Assembly: GCA_946622415.1 (NCBI GenBank)
Contig: CAMOPX010000019.1
Span: 1 to 33,547, forward strand
Source: an uncultured bacterium
GTDB taxonomy: Bacteria > Cyanobacteriota > Vampirovibrionia > Gastranaerophilales > Gastranaerophilaceae
Direction of reading: 5' to 3'
DNA length: 33,547 bases
In this document: positions 1 to 8,183 of the stretch, piece after piece
Layout: each line of letters begins with the position of its first letter
Position numbering within the stretch: the first letter of the stretch is position 1
Notes under the pieces: model-generated
Databases searched by the model: none
Seen by the model: the letters and a program-made list of their open reading frames with translations, nothing else
Told to the model about the DNA's origin: nothing
Position numbers and translations under genes: made by a program

Positions 1-49
1 ACCCTAAAACAAATCGAAGAACTAACAAAAGAAGGTTGCTTTTTATTGT

Positions 50-2104
50 TTGATTGTTTTTTCGATAATATCTGTTTTGTTGATTATGAAAAACAATTTT
101 ACAAAATTGGAAATAAAAAATTTTATTTCTCCGATTAAACCGGTAACAATTAACATTCAATCCAAAAAATACATTAATTCAAATGTGTTTGTTTGTTACG
201 ATAACGATTGTATGCTTGTTGATAATATCGCACCTTCTAAAATATATTACTCGCAATTTCAATCAGGTTACGAAAATTCAGATAATAAAAAAATCAAAAA
301 TATCACTCTTGCATATCCTAATACTGATAAAGATTTTATTTCCGATATTGATGCAATTGATTTATATATAGGAAATGAAAAATACTATTTATCAAATTCT
401 GATTTATCTCAAATTACTCCACAAAAATTTAAAATGGAAATTATTGATAATGCAACCAAAAAGAAGAGCATAACAGAATATAATACCTTGCTTTTATCGG
501 ATAAAGGAAACTATAGAGGAATCTATACAAATATATGTTCTCTGTTTTTATCATTGTTTTATAACTGGCAATATTTTATAATCCCTTATTTTTGGCTGTT
601 CCTTGCTTTTGTTTTTTACTTATTTAATCGTGATGAAATAAAATTTAAAATAAAATTACCAAAATTAAATCCTCTGTTAATTTTAAGTTTGATTGTTATT
701 ATAGGTGTTTTATTGAGATGTATTCGAATATCATATTATCCTTTGTGGACTGATGAAGTTTATACAAAAACGGTAGCTATAAAAAATTTTATTTCCTGTT
801 TTAAGGATGCAGGGAATCCGCCCTTGTTTTTTATTTTTGAATATTTAATAACAAGAATAATCGGAACGTCAGACATCGCATTAAGGTTTTTGCCTTTGAT
901 ATTCGGTGTTTTGATTATTCCTTGTACTTATTTTCTATTTAACAAAATCAATACTAAAATAGCTCTCTTTGCGTCATTTATGGTTTCGATAAACACTATA
1001 CTAATTTATCATTCTACAGAGGCTAGAGGGTACACACTTTCTGCTTTATTAATAATTTTGAGTATTTGGACCTTATTTGAATATTTAAAAAATCAAAACC
1101 CAAAAAACTTATTCTTATATGCTTTGATTTTAATATGCTCTATAAATCACAATTACTACCTTATTTTGTTTGCATTTGCCAATTTTATCTGGGGTGTTAT
1201 TGATTTAATCAAAAAGAAAAATAAAAAATCCCTGCTTTTGTTTTTAGGCGCAAATATAATTGCTTCTTTTACTTTTATTCCATATTTGATAATATCATCT
1301 AAAACAGCACTATCTGCAGGATTTAACGGTTGGATTCCGCCTTTATCGGTCGAATTATTTAAATATGCCATTAATTTTTTCTTTATCAATAAATACATAT
1401 TTTTATTTTTATGTATTGTAGTTTTAATTAATTTAATATTGAGCTTTCTTCCTGATGATGTTCTTTTAAAAATCAATCTTAAAAAGAATAATCAAAAATC
1501 CGATTTATTAATTTATCTTGTTTTTAATTTGGCTTTGATAATCATACTTGCAAGTCTTATTTCGATATTTATAAAACCGATTTTTCATAAACGGGTTTTG
1601 TTATCTATTTATATGCTTCTTTTGATGATTGAAATAATTAATATTTCAGGTATTGTTGAATTTGTTAAAGAAAATATAAAAATTAAAATATTTAAATCTC
1701 TTTATTTTATTATTTTGTTTTTAACTTGTTTTTCAATTACTTATCCTATGCCTTTAAGAGAATTGTGCAGACTGGATGATTTTATGCATGTTCTTGAATA
1801 TGATGTTCCGAAATATGAAAAACAATATGAAATCCACTGCATTACTTGTGATACGGAAGAATATTTGGATTATTATCCCGAGGTTAAAAAATTGAATATC
1901 AAATGGCATTACATAGACACAAACTCCGGATTTCATCTTGAACAGTTAAATAAATTTGATTATATAGATAAGAACAAAAATTCTGTGATATATTTCCACG
2001 GAATTTCTGCCGATATTTCAAAAATATTTATGTCAAACCCGAATGTAAATATTTTCAAAAGCAACTCAATAAGCACGGGTCGTTTAATATATGAAGCAAA
2101 ATAA
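50..2104 (+). CDS. GT39-like (GT-C) membrane glycosyltransferase, copy 1
   Basis: Predicted polyprenyl-phosphate-sugar-dependent glycosyltransferase of the inner membrane, acting on the periplasmic side. Visible order: signal anchor (about 1-13), an extracytoplasmic beta-rich domain (about 30-150) with a C-YDND-C pair (C49, C54), then about ten hydrophobic segments from residue 165. The first large loop carries PLWTDE (W233, D235, E236), the acidic pair typical of PMT/ArnT-like GT-C enzymes, followed by GNPPLFF near 255-261, equivalent to the family's HPPL motif. A C-terminal soluble tail follows. The start is TTG; GAAGG lies about 14 nt upstream, which is long, so an internal ATG at 86 is possible but would cut into the anchor. 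It leads a plus-strand operon: the phosphoesterase begins 12 nt downstream and a paralog of this gene follows. Donor and acceptor cannot be told from sequence. Family confident, substrate unknown. Confidence 0.85.
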   Translation: MIVFSIISVLLIMKNNFTKLEIKNFISPIKPVTINIQSKKYINSNVFVCYDNDCMLVDNIAPSKIYYSQFQSGYENSDNKKIKNITLAYPNTDKDFISDIDAIDLYIGNEKYYLSNSDLSQITPQKFKMEIIDNATKKKSITEYNTLLLSDKGNYRGIYTNICSLFLSLFYNWQYFIIPYFWLFLAFVFYLFNRDEIKFKIKLPKLNPLLILSLIVIIGVLLRCIRISYYPLWTDEVYTKTVAIKNFISCFKDAGNPPLFFIFEYLITRIIGTSDIALRFLPLIFGVLIIPCTYFLFNKINTKIALFASFMVSINTILIYHSTEARGYTLSALLIILSIWTLFEYLKNQNPKNLFLYALILICSINHNYYLILFAFANFIWGVIDLIKKKNKKSLLLFLGANIIASFTFIPYLIISSKTALSAGFNGWIPPLSVELFKYAINFFFINKYIFLFLCIVVLINLILSFLPDDVLLKINLKKNNQKSDLLIYLVFNLALIIILASLISIFIKPIFHKRVLLSIYMLLLMIEIINISGIVEFVKENIKIKIFKSLYFIILFLTCFSITYPMPLRELCRLDDFMHVLEYDVPKYEKQYEIHCITCDTEEYLDYYPEVKKLNIKWHYIDTNSGFHLEQLNKFDYIDKNKNSVIYFHGISADISKIFMSNPNVNIFKSNSISTGRLIYEAK

Positions 2105-2116
2105 GGAGAATATAAA

Positions 2117-2848
2117 ATGAATATAGCTGTTTTATCGGATATCCATGGAAATTTGGCAGCATTAAATGCCGTTGTTTCTGATTTTGAAAAATTTAATCCC
2201 GATATGATATTCTGTTTAGGTGATTACATCATGGCGGGATACAACCCCAACGGCACAATGGAAAAATTATTGGGTTTAAAAGAAAAATTTAAAGATAATT
2301 TTATAATGATTCAGGGTAATACCGATAAAATGGTTGCAACCTGTAATAATGAACTTTTATTGAATACAAAAAATTCTTTTGCTTGCATGGGATATTCTCT
2401 TGAACAGGATATCAAAATAACCGATAAAAGAAATATTGATTTTGTTAAAAATTTACCCGAAAAAACAAATATTGAGATTTGCGGTTTAAAAATCGAGCTT
2501 GTCCATGGTTCGCCGAGACGTCAAAATGAAAATATTTATCCGGGTTTAAAAGAAGAAACCGTTGAAGAAATGGTTAAAGATTCAAATGCCGAATTGATTC
2601 TTTGCGGTCATACGCATAAACCGGCAGGTTACAGTTTATCTTCTGGAAAAACGGTAATAAATGTCGGTTCTGTCGGAAGGTCAATGACTGATAATAAAAT
2701 GCCTGTTTATTTGCAATTAACAATCGATAAAAACGGTCAATTTTATACCGAACATAAAGTCGTAGAATACGACAATAAACAGGTATATAACCATATCATG
2801 ATGAGAAATTTTCCGCATTGTGAAGAATTAGCTGAAATGTTTGTTTAG
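2117..2848 (+). CDS. YfcE/MJ0936-type metallophosphoesterase
   Basis: Calcineurin-like phosphoesterase of the small bacterial/archaeal YfcE-MJ0936 group, 243 aa, probably cytoplasmic with a two-metal centre. All signature blocks are present: D-x-H-GN at the N-terminus (D8, H10, N12), LGD (D36), GNTD (N68, D70), HGSPRR (H130) and GHTH (H165, H167), followed by NVGSVG. It starts with ATG after a good AAGGAGA ribosome site 12 nt past the preceding glycosyltransferase. Its stop codon is directly followed by the ATG of the second glycosyltransferase (TAGATG), so translational coupling is likely. Relatives act as phosphodiesterases on artificial substrates; the physiological substrate here is unknown. 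Placement between two glycosyltransferase paralogs suggests a role with a sugar-phosphate or lipid-linked intermediate, but that is inference. Confidence 0.9.
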   Translation: MNIAVLSDIHGNLAALNAVVSDFEKFNPDMIFCLGDYIMAGYNPNGTMEKLLGLKEKFKDNFIMIQGNTDKMVATCNNELLLNTKNSFACMGYSLEQDIKITDKRNIDFVKNLPEKTNIEICGLKIELVHGSPRRQNENIYPGLKEETVEEMVKDSNAELILCGHTHKPAGYSLSSGKTVINVGSVGRSMTDNKMPVYLQLTIDKNGQFYTEHKVVEYDNKQVYNHIMMRNFPHCEELAEMFV

Positions 2849-4759
2849 ATGAAAAAAATTCTTTTAAATATTTCATTTTTATTGTTTCTCTTGCCTTTGC
2901 TTTTTATAAGGCATCATTTGAGCATATTTTATTTTCAAAATGATATAAATCGAATTGCTGTAAATATTGAAGCGGATAATTTAAAAGAACCCTATATTTG
3001 TTTTGATTCTGAATGTGATTTGTTAAAATACCAAAACGGAATCTATTCTTACAAATTAAATCAGGAAACCCCTTTATTTTATAATGATATTTCAAACATT
3101 GAATTAATATTAAGTAATAATACCGATTTAAAATCAATAAAAAATATAACAATATTCAATGGCAATAAATTTGAATATATAGATTCATCAAAATTAAATT
3201 TCAAAGAAATTGATTTCAATAATTCAAAAAAAATCTCCCTTGATTTGCCTTTTTCGTTAAATTCAAAAACTGTATTACAAAAGCTCGGTGTTTATATAGA
3301 AAGTATATTCTATAATTGGTATTTTTATGTATTAGGTTATATTTTACTAATTTTTTGTTTAATTAAATACGATTTTAAAAAAATTAAAATTAATCATAAC
3401 ATCTTTCTTTTGTTGATTATTCTTTTGGGAACAATATTAAGATTTTCACATATCGACTTTATTCCTTTATGGAATGACGAACTATATACTTATACCGTGA
3501 TTTCGGATTCAGCTTCCGGGTTTAATTTAAAAAATATTTTTTATGATCCCGGAAATCCGCCGTTATTTTTCCTGTTATCAAATATTTGGCTTAAATTTTT
3601 CCACTCATCTGTTACATTAATCAGATTATTTCCGCTTTTATTGGGAGTATTTGGAATATATTTTATTTATTTTGTGACAAATAAAATCTTAAATAAAAAT
3701 GTCGCACTTGTTAGCAGTTTTTTGATGTCTTTTAATATATTTGTAATCAATGAATCAAATGAAATAAGAAGCTATATTTTATCTATGAGTCTTGTTTTAT
3801 TTGGAATGTATTCATTTTATTTATTGAATAAAGAAAAAACAAATAAAAACTTTTTAATTTATTTTTTATCTTCTTTTGCTCTTATAAATACGCATTTTTA
3901 TTGTTTTTTATTTGCATTGTATAATTTTATTTTAGGATTAATTTTATTCAAAGATTCTAAAATAAAGTTTTTCTTTGTAAATATAGGTGCATTTTCAACG
4001 TTTTTAATTTATTTTTTATTTACATACAAAAATTCTTTTTCAAAAACCTTTAATACTTGGCTTGCATCGCCTGATATTAATGTATTGTATGATCATATTA
4101 TTTTTTATTTTGGTAATATTATCTGGTTTATTATTTCGCTTGCGTTTTTATGCTTTATATTTAAAAAACTTTCAAAAGATGAAAAGAAAATTGTTATTTA
4201 CATAGTTTCTTCAATTTCTTTTGTGTTTATATTTTCTTATTTATTTTCTTTGTTTGTAAAGCCAATACTTTTTGAAAGATATTTTTGTATATTTATACCT
4301 TTATTAATCATAATTACTTCAATATTTTTATGTTATGAATATAAAACTAAATTTAAACCACTGATTATTCTTGTTATTTTGTTGTTTTCTTTTTCTGCTC
4401 CAAAATATGAAAATTTTAATTTATTTAGTAATATTCATCTTCTAATTAAATATTCTTCTGTTGATTCAAAATATTATAGCCAAGAATACGATATCTATAC
4501 TATAATTCCTGACAATATTAAATACACAAATTATTACAAAAACGAAATCAAGAATATAAATTCAAAATTTATTGTTTCAAATAACGGGATACTAGAAGAT
4601 ATTGATATGCTGGATGAAATAATTAAAAAATCCGACAAAAAGAAGGTCGTAATCTATTTACCGGAGATTTGTACAAATCAATTTGTTAAGCAAAAATACA
4701 AAGTGAAAAAAATTTTTACATCAATTCTTCCCGTTTATAAGATAATTGTGTTAAAATAA
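2849..4759 (+). CDS. GT39-like (GT-C) membrane glycosyltransferase, copy 2
   Basis: Paralog of the gene at 50-2104 with the same architecture over 636 aa: N-terminal anchor (about 5-20), an extracytoplasmic domain (about 30-145) with the matching C-FDSE-C pair (C51, C56), then a multi-spanning region. The catalytic-type loop reads PLWNDE (W208, D210, E211) and is followed by DPGNPPLFF, as in copy 1. The soluble C-terminal tail is shorter. It begins directly after the phosphoesterase stop with no spacing. Sequence outside the motifs is well diverged from copy 1, suggesting an old duplication and perhaps a different acceptor or donor. The codons are extremely AT-rich, like the neighbours. Predicted role: transfer of a sugar from a polyprenyl-phosphate carrier to an envelope glycan or protein on the outer face of the inner membrane. 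Confidence 0.85.
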   Translation: MKKILLNISFLLFLLPLLFIRHHLSIFYFQNDINRIAVNIEADNLKEPYICFDSECDLLKYQNGIYSYKLNQETPLFYNDISNIELILSNNTDLKSIKNITIFNGNKFEYIDSSKLNFKEIDFNNSKKISLDLPFSLNSKTVLQKLGVYIESIFYNWYFYVLGYILLIFCLIKYDFKKIKINHNIFLLLIILLGTILRFSHIDFIPLWNDELYTYTVISDSASGFNLKNIFYDPGNPPLFFLLSNIWLKFFHSSVTLIRLFPLLLGVFGIYFIYFVTNKILNKNVALVSSFLMSFNIFVINESNEIRSYILSMSLVLFGMYSFYLLNKEKTNKNFLIYFLSSFALINTHFYCFLFALYNFILGLILFKDSKIKFFFVNIGAFSTFLIYFLFTYKNSFSKTFNTWLASPDINVLYDHIIFYFGNIIWFIISLAFLCFIFKKLSKDEKKIVIYIVSSISFVFIFSYLFSLFVKPILFERYFCIFIPLLIIITSIFLCYEYKTKFKPLIILVILLFSFSAPKYENFNLFSNIHLLIKYSSVDSKYYSQEYDIYTIIPDNIKYTNYYKNEIKNINSKFIVSNNGILEDIDMLDEIIKKSDKKKVVIYLPEICTNQFVKQKYKVKKIFTSILPVYKIIVLK

Positions 4760-4777
4760 TAAAAAAGAGGGGTAGAA

Positions 4778-5944
4778 ATGACAACTTTAGAAACAATGCA
4801 CGAAGCTGCAATGAAAAATTACGAAGAAAAGAACCTTGATAAGGCTCTTGAAATATATAATGAAATAATCAGATTAAATCCGATTGATGAAGTCGCTTTG
4901 GCTTGTGTTAGAGATATATATGAAGAAAAAGACGACAGATTTAATTATTACTTAGCAAGGGCAAATGTTAATATTGCACAAAATAAAATGGAATACGCAA
5001 TTAATGACACAAAAAAAGCTGTTGCAATTGATATGGAAAATCTGGATGCAAGACGTAAGCTTGCTCGTTTATATAAGGTTTCAAAACAAAACCTAAAAGC
5101 GATAGATGAATTTTTAAGATTGCTTGCTGTTAACAATAAAGATTTTGACGCATATTTTGAACTTGTTGATTTGTATATGATGGAAGATTCAATAGACAGT
5201 GCGATTTCTGTTGCAAAACAAGGAAGCGAAAACTTTCCAGAAAACAACAACATGAAAAATATGTTAGCTCAGCTCTATTTTAAGGCAAATGATTATGAAT
5301 CTGCATTGTCTGTTGTTGCAGACGATATGTTGAGAGCTAAAATCCTTCTTCAAAAAGGGGATGATGATGAAGCAAAAAATATCTTAGACAAATTTAATCC
5401 AAACAGTCTTGATGATTTCCAAAAGAAAAATTACTATATCCTCATGGCGCAATATTTATACAACAAAAAAGATTTTGATAATTCTCTTTCTCAAATTGAA
5501 AATTACATAAAAATCTCAGGTCCTGATGCTGTTTCGTTCCAAATGAAAGCGTTGATTTATGAAGAAAAAGATGATATGTTTAATTCTTATTTGAATTGGG
5601 GATTCTGCAGAAAGCTACAAGGCAGACAAGATGAAGCTATTGTTGAATTTAATCATGCTTATCAATTGAATGCTAATGATAAAACGGTACTGTTTGAACT
5701 TGCGCAATTATATTTAAATCAAAAAGAAAGATATATAGCGATGGAATTCTATCAAAAAATATATGAAATTGATAGAGATGAAAAGGCAAGAAATATCTTG
5801 GCCGAATTTTATGAATCCGAAGGCGACTATAAAAAAGCAGAAGAATATGGTATAACCAGAGAATCCAAAAATTCAAACGATAAGCCTGAAGAAGAATTTG
5901 TGGGTTTATTAGACAGAATCATGGGTATGTTTTCTAAGAAATAA
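4778..5944 (+). CDS. Tetratricopeptide-repeat protein
   Basis: A 388-aa soluble protein made almost wholly of TPR helix pairs. Repeat-like segments can be seen through the length, for example AMKNYEEKNLDKALEIYNE near the N-terminus, and later units with the pattern A-x-x-x-Y-x-x-x-x-x-x-Y-x-x-A-L and N-P/D turn residues. There is no signal peptide or membrane segment, so it is probably cytoplasmic or peripheral. The start is ATG behind AAAGAGGGG, a strong ribosome site, 18 nt after copy 2 of the glycosyltransferase, so it probably belongs to the same operon. TPR proteins are scaffolds; a plausible job is organising the envelope-glycan enzymes encoded upstream, but nothing in the sequence names its partners. 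Confidence 0.9.
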   Translation: MTTLETMHEAAMKNYEEKNLDKALEIYNEIIRLNPIDEVALACVRDIYEEKDDRFNYYLARANVNIAQNKMEYAINDTKKAVAIDMENLDARRKLARLYKVSKQNLKAIDEFLRLLAVNNKDFDAYFELVDLYMMEDSIDSAISVAKQGSENFPENNNMKNMLAQLYFKANDYESALSVVADDMLRAKILLQKGDDDEAKNILDKFNPNSLDDFQKKNYYILMAQYLYNKKDFDNSLSQIENYIKISGPDAVSFQMKALIYEEKDDMFNSYLNWGFCRKLQGRQDEAIVEFNHAYQLNANDKTVLFELAQLYLNQKERYIAMEFYQKIYEIDRDEKARNILAEFYESEGDYKKAEEYGITRESKNSNDKPEEEFVGLLDRIMGMFSKK

Positions 5945-5954
5945 ATGAGTTTTT

Positions 5955-6125
5955 ATGACGGAAAATAATAACGAATCAAAAAATCAAAATTTAAACCAAA
6001 ATTTAAAAAATATTAATTGCAAAAGCAAAATCGAGTATTTACAAAATGAGCTTTTGGATAGTGATAAATGTCGTGAGTTTTCTGAAAAGCTTTGTGATTA
6101 TATTAAAAACTCGAAAAAAGATTAA
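5955..6125 (+). CDS. Small Asn/Gln-rich hypothetical protein
   Basis: A 56-aa reading frame 10 nt after the TPR gene: ATG at 5955, TAA at 6123-6125. The first 20 residues are almost all Asn, Gln, Lys, Glu and Leu. The second half looks like a short amphipathic helix pair with two cysteines (C39 and C47). The upstream sequence has no clear ribosome site, so it would depend on re-initiation after the TPR gene. Its stop codon shares the tetranucleotide TTAA with the stop of the convergent gene on the other strand. I do not recognise a family. It may be real because it fills the gap exactly and reads as a plausible helical protein, but its size keeps confidence modest. Confidence 0.45.
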   Translation: MTENNNESKNQNLNQNLKNINCKSKIEYLQNELLDSDKCREFSEKLCDYIKNSKKD

Positions 6126-7063
6126 AAATTATCGAACGATTCAGTCAAGTTTTTGATTACTATGTTTAAATCGTAAGTTTCTACTTCACCTATTGTCATT
6201 GGTTCGTTGTTATTATAAACACCGATTGATGTGCCAATGAATTTTGAAAATCCGAGAAAATTGTATTTTTTGCAAAACAGGCTTGTATTCATGGCCTTAT
6301 TTTTTAGATTGCAGCCTTTAATCGCATAATGTGATTTTACTATATTGTCATGAAGCGGTGTTTCGTTGTGTGCATCTGTGGTTATGGTCGGAATTATTTC
6401 GATATTATATTTTTCACTGATTAAGTTTCTGATTCTTGCAACGGTTTTCAGCAGATTTTCGTAAACGGAGTCATAGTGCATAAAATCTTGCGAAACAACA
6501 GTGAAGATACCTTTTGTTGATGTCCTTAATTTGTGACTTCCTATTGAAGTGTTTAATTTTTCATATATAACATTGTTTAATTGGTTTATTGCTTTTGGTG
6601 GAATTTCAGAGCCGCTTCCTTTTGAATAATCAAAAGAAACTGCGATTGAATAGTATTTTATTTTTTCAAATTGTTGCAAATATTCTCTTTTTTCTATTTT
6701 TTTTAGATTTTGGGATTTTATTTCTTCTGTTTTATTGTGCATTTTAAGAATTGTATTTTGAACAAATTCCGTAATAAAATAAACCGCATACAGAGGAATG
6801 AGCAATTTTATAAATGTAAGCGCGGTTTCTTTATATATATCCAATCCTTGTATTTCGGAATGAAAATAGTCTGCAATGGGTCTAAATACAGGTTCTGTTT
6901 GTTCAAGTATTTCTTTATCGTTTGAACCTGCCATAAGTCCGTAATATAAAATGTAAACTATAAAAAATAACGCACATACCCCCATTAATATTTTTGATAT
7001 GTTTTTTATTTTTTTTGCATTTTCTTTTATTGCTATAGTAAAATTGTCGGTTGTTGTAAACAT
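6122..7063 (-). CDS. Two-TM membrane protein with degenerate cyclase-like domain, copy A
   Basis: A 313-aa protein of unassigned family. Two membrane helices (about 25-45 and 81-104) precede a basic/acidic coiled-coil stretch (about 108-134) and a soluble domain (about 135-310), predicted cytoplasmic. The domain order resembles class III adenylate/guanylate cyclases: a first strand SIAVSFDYS (139-147), a GIFTVVS strand pair (185-191), a long helix (VYENLLKTVARIRNLI), then PTITTDA (225-231), CNLKNKA (251-257, where cyclases have GdaVNlAaRl) and a last strand TSIGVY. Metal-binding Asp and catalytic Lys/Asn/Arg residues are not convincingly conserved, so it would be a non-catalytic relative; this is inference. 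It is paralogous to the gene at 7148-8074, which lies upstream on the same strand. A weak AGGT ribosome site precedes the ATG. Confidence 0.7.
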   Translation of the reverse strand: MFTTTDNFTIAIKENAKKIKNISKILMGVCALFFIVYILYYGLMAGSNDKEILEQTEPVFRPIADYFHSEIQGLDIYKETALTFIKLLIPLYAVYFITEFVQNTILKMHNKTEEIKSQNLKKIEKREYLQQFEKIKYYSIAVSFDYSKGSGSEIPPKAINQLNNVIYEKLNTSIGSHKLRTSTKGIFTVVSQDFMHYDSVYENLLKTVARIRNLISEKYNIEIIPTITTDAHNETPLHDNIVKSHYAIKGCNLKNKAMNTSLFCKKYNFLGFSKFIGTSIGVYNNNEPMTIGEVETYDLNIVIKNLTESFDNF

Positions 7064-7100
7064 AATACCTATATTCCAAGTACAGATTTATCTTTTTATT

Positions 7101-7127
7101 ATTATATAACTTATCCGAATTTTGGAA
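7101..7127 (-). promoter_or_regulatory. Possible promoter of copy A
   Basis: Read on the minus strand, a TTCCAA (complement of 7122-7127) is followed after 15 nt by a perfect TATAAT (complement of 7101-7106), about 40 nt before the ATG at 7063. The -10 is good; the -35 and spacing are weak. Confidence 0.35.
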
Positions 7128-7147
7128 AATAGGCAATATGCTCTAAT

Positions 7148-8074
7148 TTATTTTGAAAGCATAGATAATGTCATATTTAAATTTTTATGGACAACATTGA
7201 GGTCGTATTCTTTATAATTTTCTCTGTCAAATGTTGAATATAATCCGATAGGAATTCCTGCATATTTACTTTGACACATGTGAGTGTATTTTTTCCTGAA
7301 TATCGCAGTTGTTGTTGATCTTCCCTGTAAATTGCATTTTGCAATATCAAAATGTTGTCTTATTGTTCTTTCGGGAATAAATTCGCCTGTATATGCGTCG
7401 GTTGTAATTGTTGGCAGAAATTCTATTTTATCTCCCAGTAAATTCTTAAGATCTGCAAGTTGTTTTAAAATCATTGAATATATTTTATCAAATGAATAGA
7501 AGTCTTTTGAATATATTAGAATAGCCTTTAAATTCATTACTCTAAAATTTGTTGTTATTGTTAATAGTTCTTTTTTGATTAATTTTGTTAAGTAAGCACT
7601 AATTTCTTCCGAGAAGGTATCAGATATATTTTTATTTTCCGAAAAATCAAGAGATAAACAAATTGAAAAACTGTTTATATCTGTGTATTCCTGTTCTCTT
7701 ACTCTTTCCGCAAGAATTCTTTCCGAACGTTTTTTTGTTTCGATATTTTTTTGATGAATTGCAATTATTGCTTCTTCTGCTTTTTGTACCAAATAATGCG
7801 CTACAAAGCAAGGACAGCTTGCCATAAATAAATACATACTCATTGAAAGATAATTATCGAGTGAATCAATATCATCAAAAAATTTACTTACAAGAGGTGC
7901 AAAATATTGTTGTAAATATTCAACGACAATATCCCCGTTCAAAGCCAGGGACCAGTATAAACCATATAATATTCCGCCTAAAATACATAATCCTGTTGCA
8001 AAGACGATGTAACTTCTGATTGTTTTTGAATATCTTTTGACATTCAAAATAAAGCTATCATGTACTTGAAACAT
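7148..8074 (-). CDS. Two-TM membrane protein with degenerate cyclase-like domain, copy B
   Basis: A 308-aa paralog of the gene at 6122-7063. Same plan: two membrane helices (about 22-45 and 78-98, the second with a CPC), a helical linker rich in Arg/Glu (100-130), and a soluble domain (135-305). Shared blocks with copy A include SLDFS versus SFDYS, the identical PTITTDA (221-227), CNL (247-249) followed by a polar helix, IPIGLYS versus TSIGVY, and a final YDLNVVHKNL versus YDLNIVIKNL. The resemblance to the class III cyclase fold is in motif order and spacing, not in catalytic residues. A GAGAGGAT ribosome site precedes the ATG. It is separated from gatA by a terminator, so the A/B pair is its own unit or pair of units. 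Function unknown; a nucleotide-sensing or dimerising membrane protein is one possibility. Confidence 0.7.
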   Translation of the reverse strand: MFQVHDSFILNVKRYSKTIRSYIVFATGLCILGGILYGLYWSLALNGDIVVEYLQQYFAPLVSKFFDDIDSLDNYLSMSMYLFMASCPCFVAHYLVQKAEEAIIAIHQKNIETKKRSERILAERVREQEYTDINSFSICLSLDFSENKNISDTFSEEISAYLTKLIKKELLTITTNFRVMNLKAILIYSKDFYSFDKIYSMILKQLADLKNLLGDKIEFLPTITTDAYTGEFIPERTIRQHFDIAKCNLQGRSTTTAIFRKKYTHMCQSKYAGIPIGLYSTFDRENYKEYDLNVVHKNLNMTLSMLSK

Positions 8075-8111
8075 AAAAAATTATCCTCTCGTGAAATATC
8101 TTATATAAATA

Positions 8112-8157
8112 AAAAATAACTCCAGAAAAAAATTGTTAAATTTCTGAAGTTATTTTT
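8112..8157 (-). terminator. Intrinsic terminator downstream of gatA
   Basis: Long A/T-flanked hairpin: AAAAATAACT and CAGAAA (8112-8121, 8123-8128) pair with TTTCTG and AGTTATTTTT (8141-8146, 8148-8157) with one mismatch. It lies just after the gatA stop and before the next minus-strand gene. The flanking A and T runs would let it work in either direction. Confidence 0.75.
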
Positions 8158-8183
8158 AAAATTGTAAAAATTGTTTACATTTT

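Noticed and set aside
1-138. Open frame from the window edge to a TAA at 136-138, and another to a TGA at 51-53 overlapping the TTG start at 50
   Set aside because: Either could be the tail of an upstream operon gene (the TTGA overlap at 50-53 is typical), but the pieces are too short to choose between them and one overlaps the glycosyltransferase by 89 nt.
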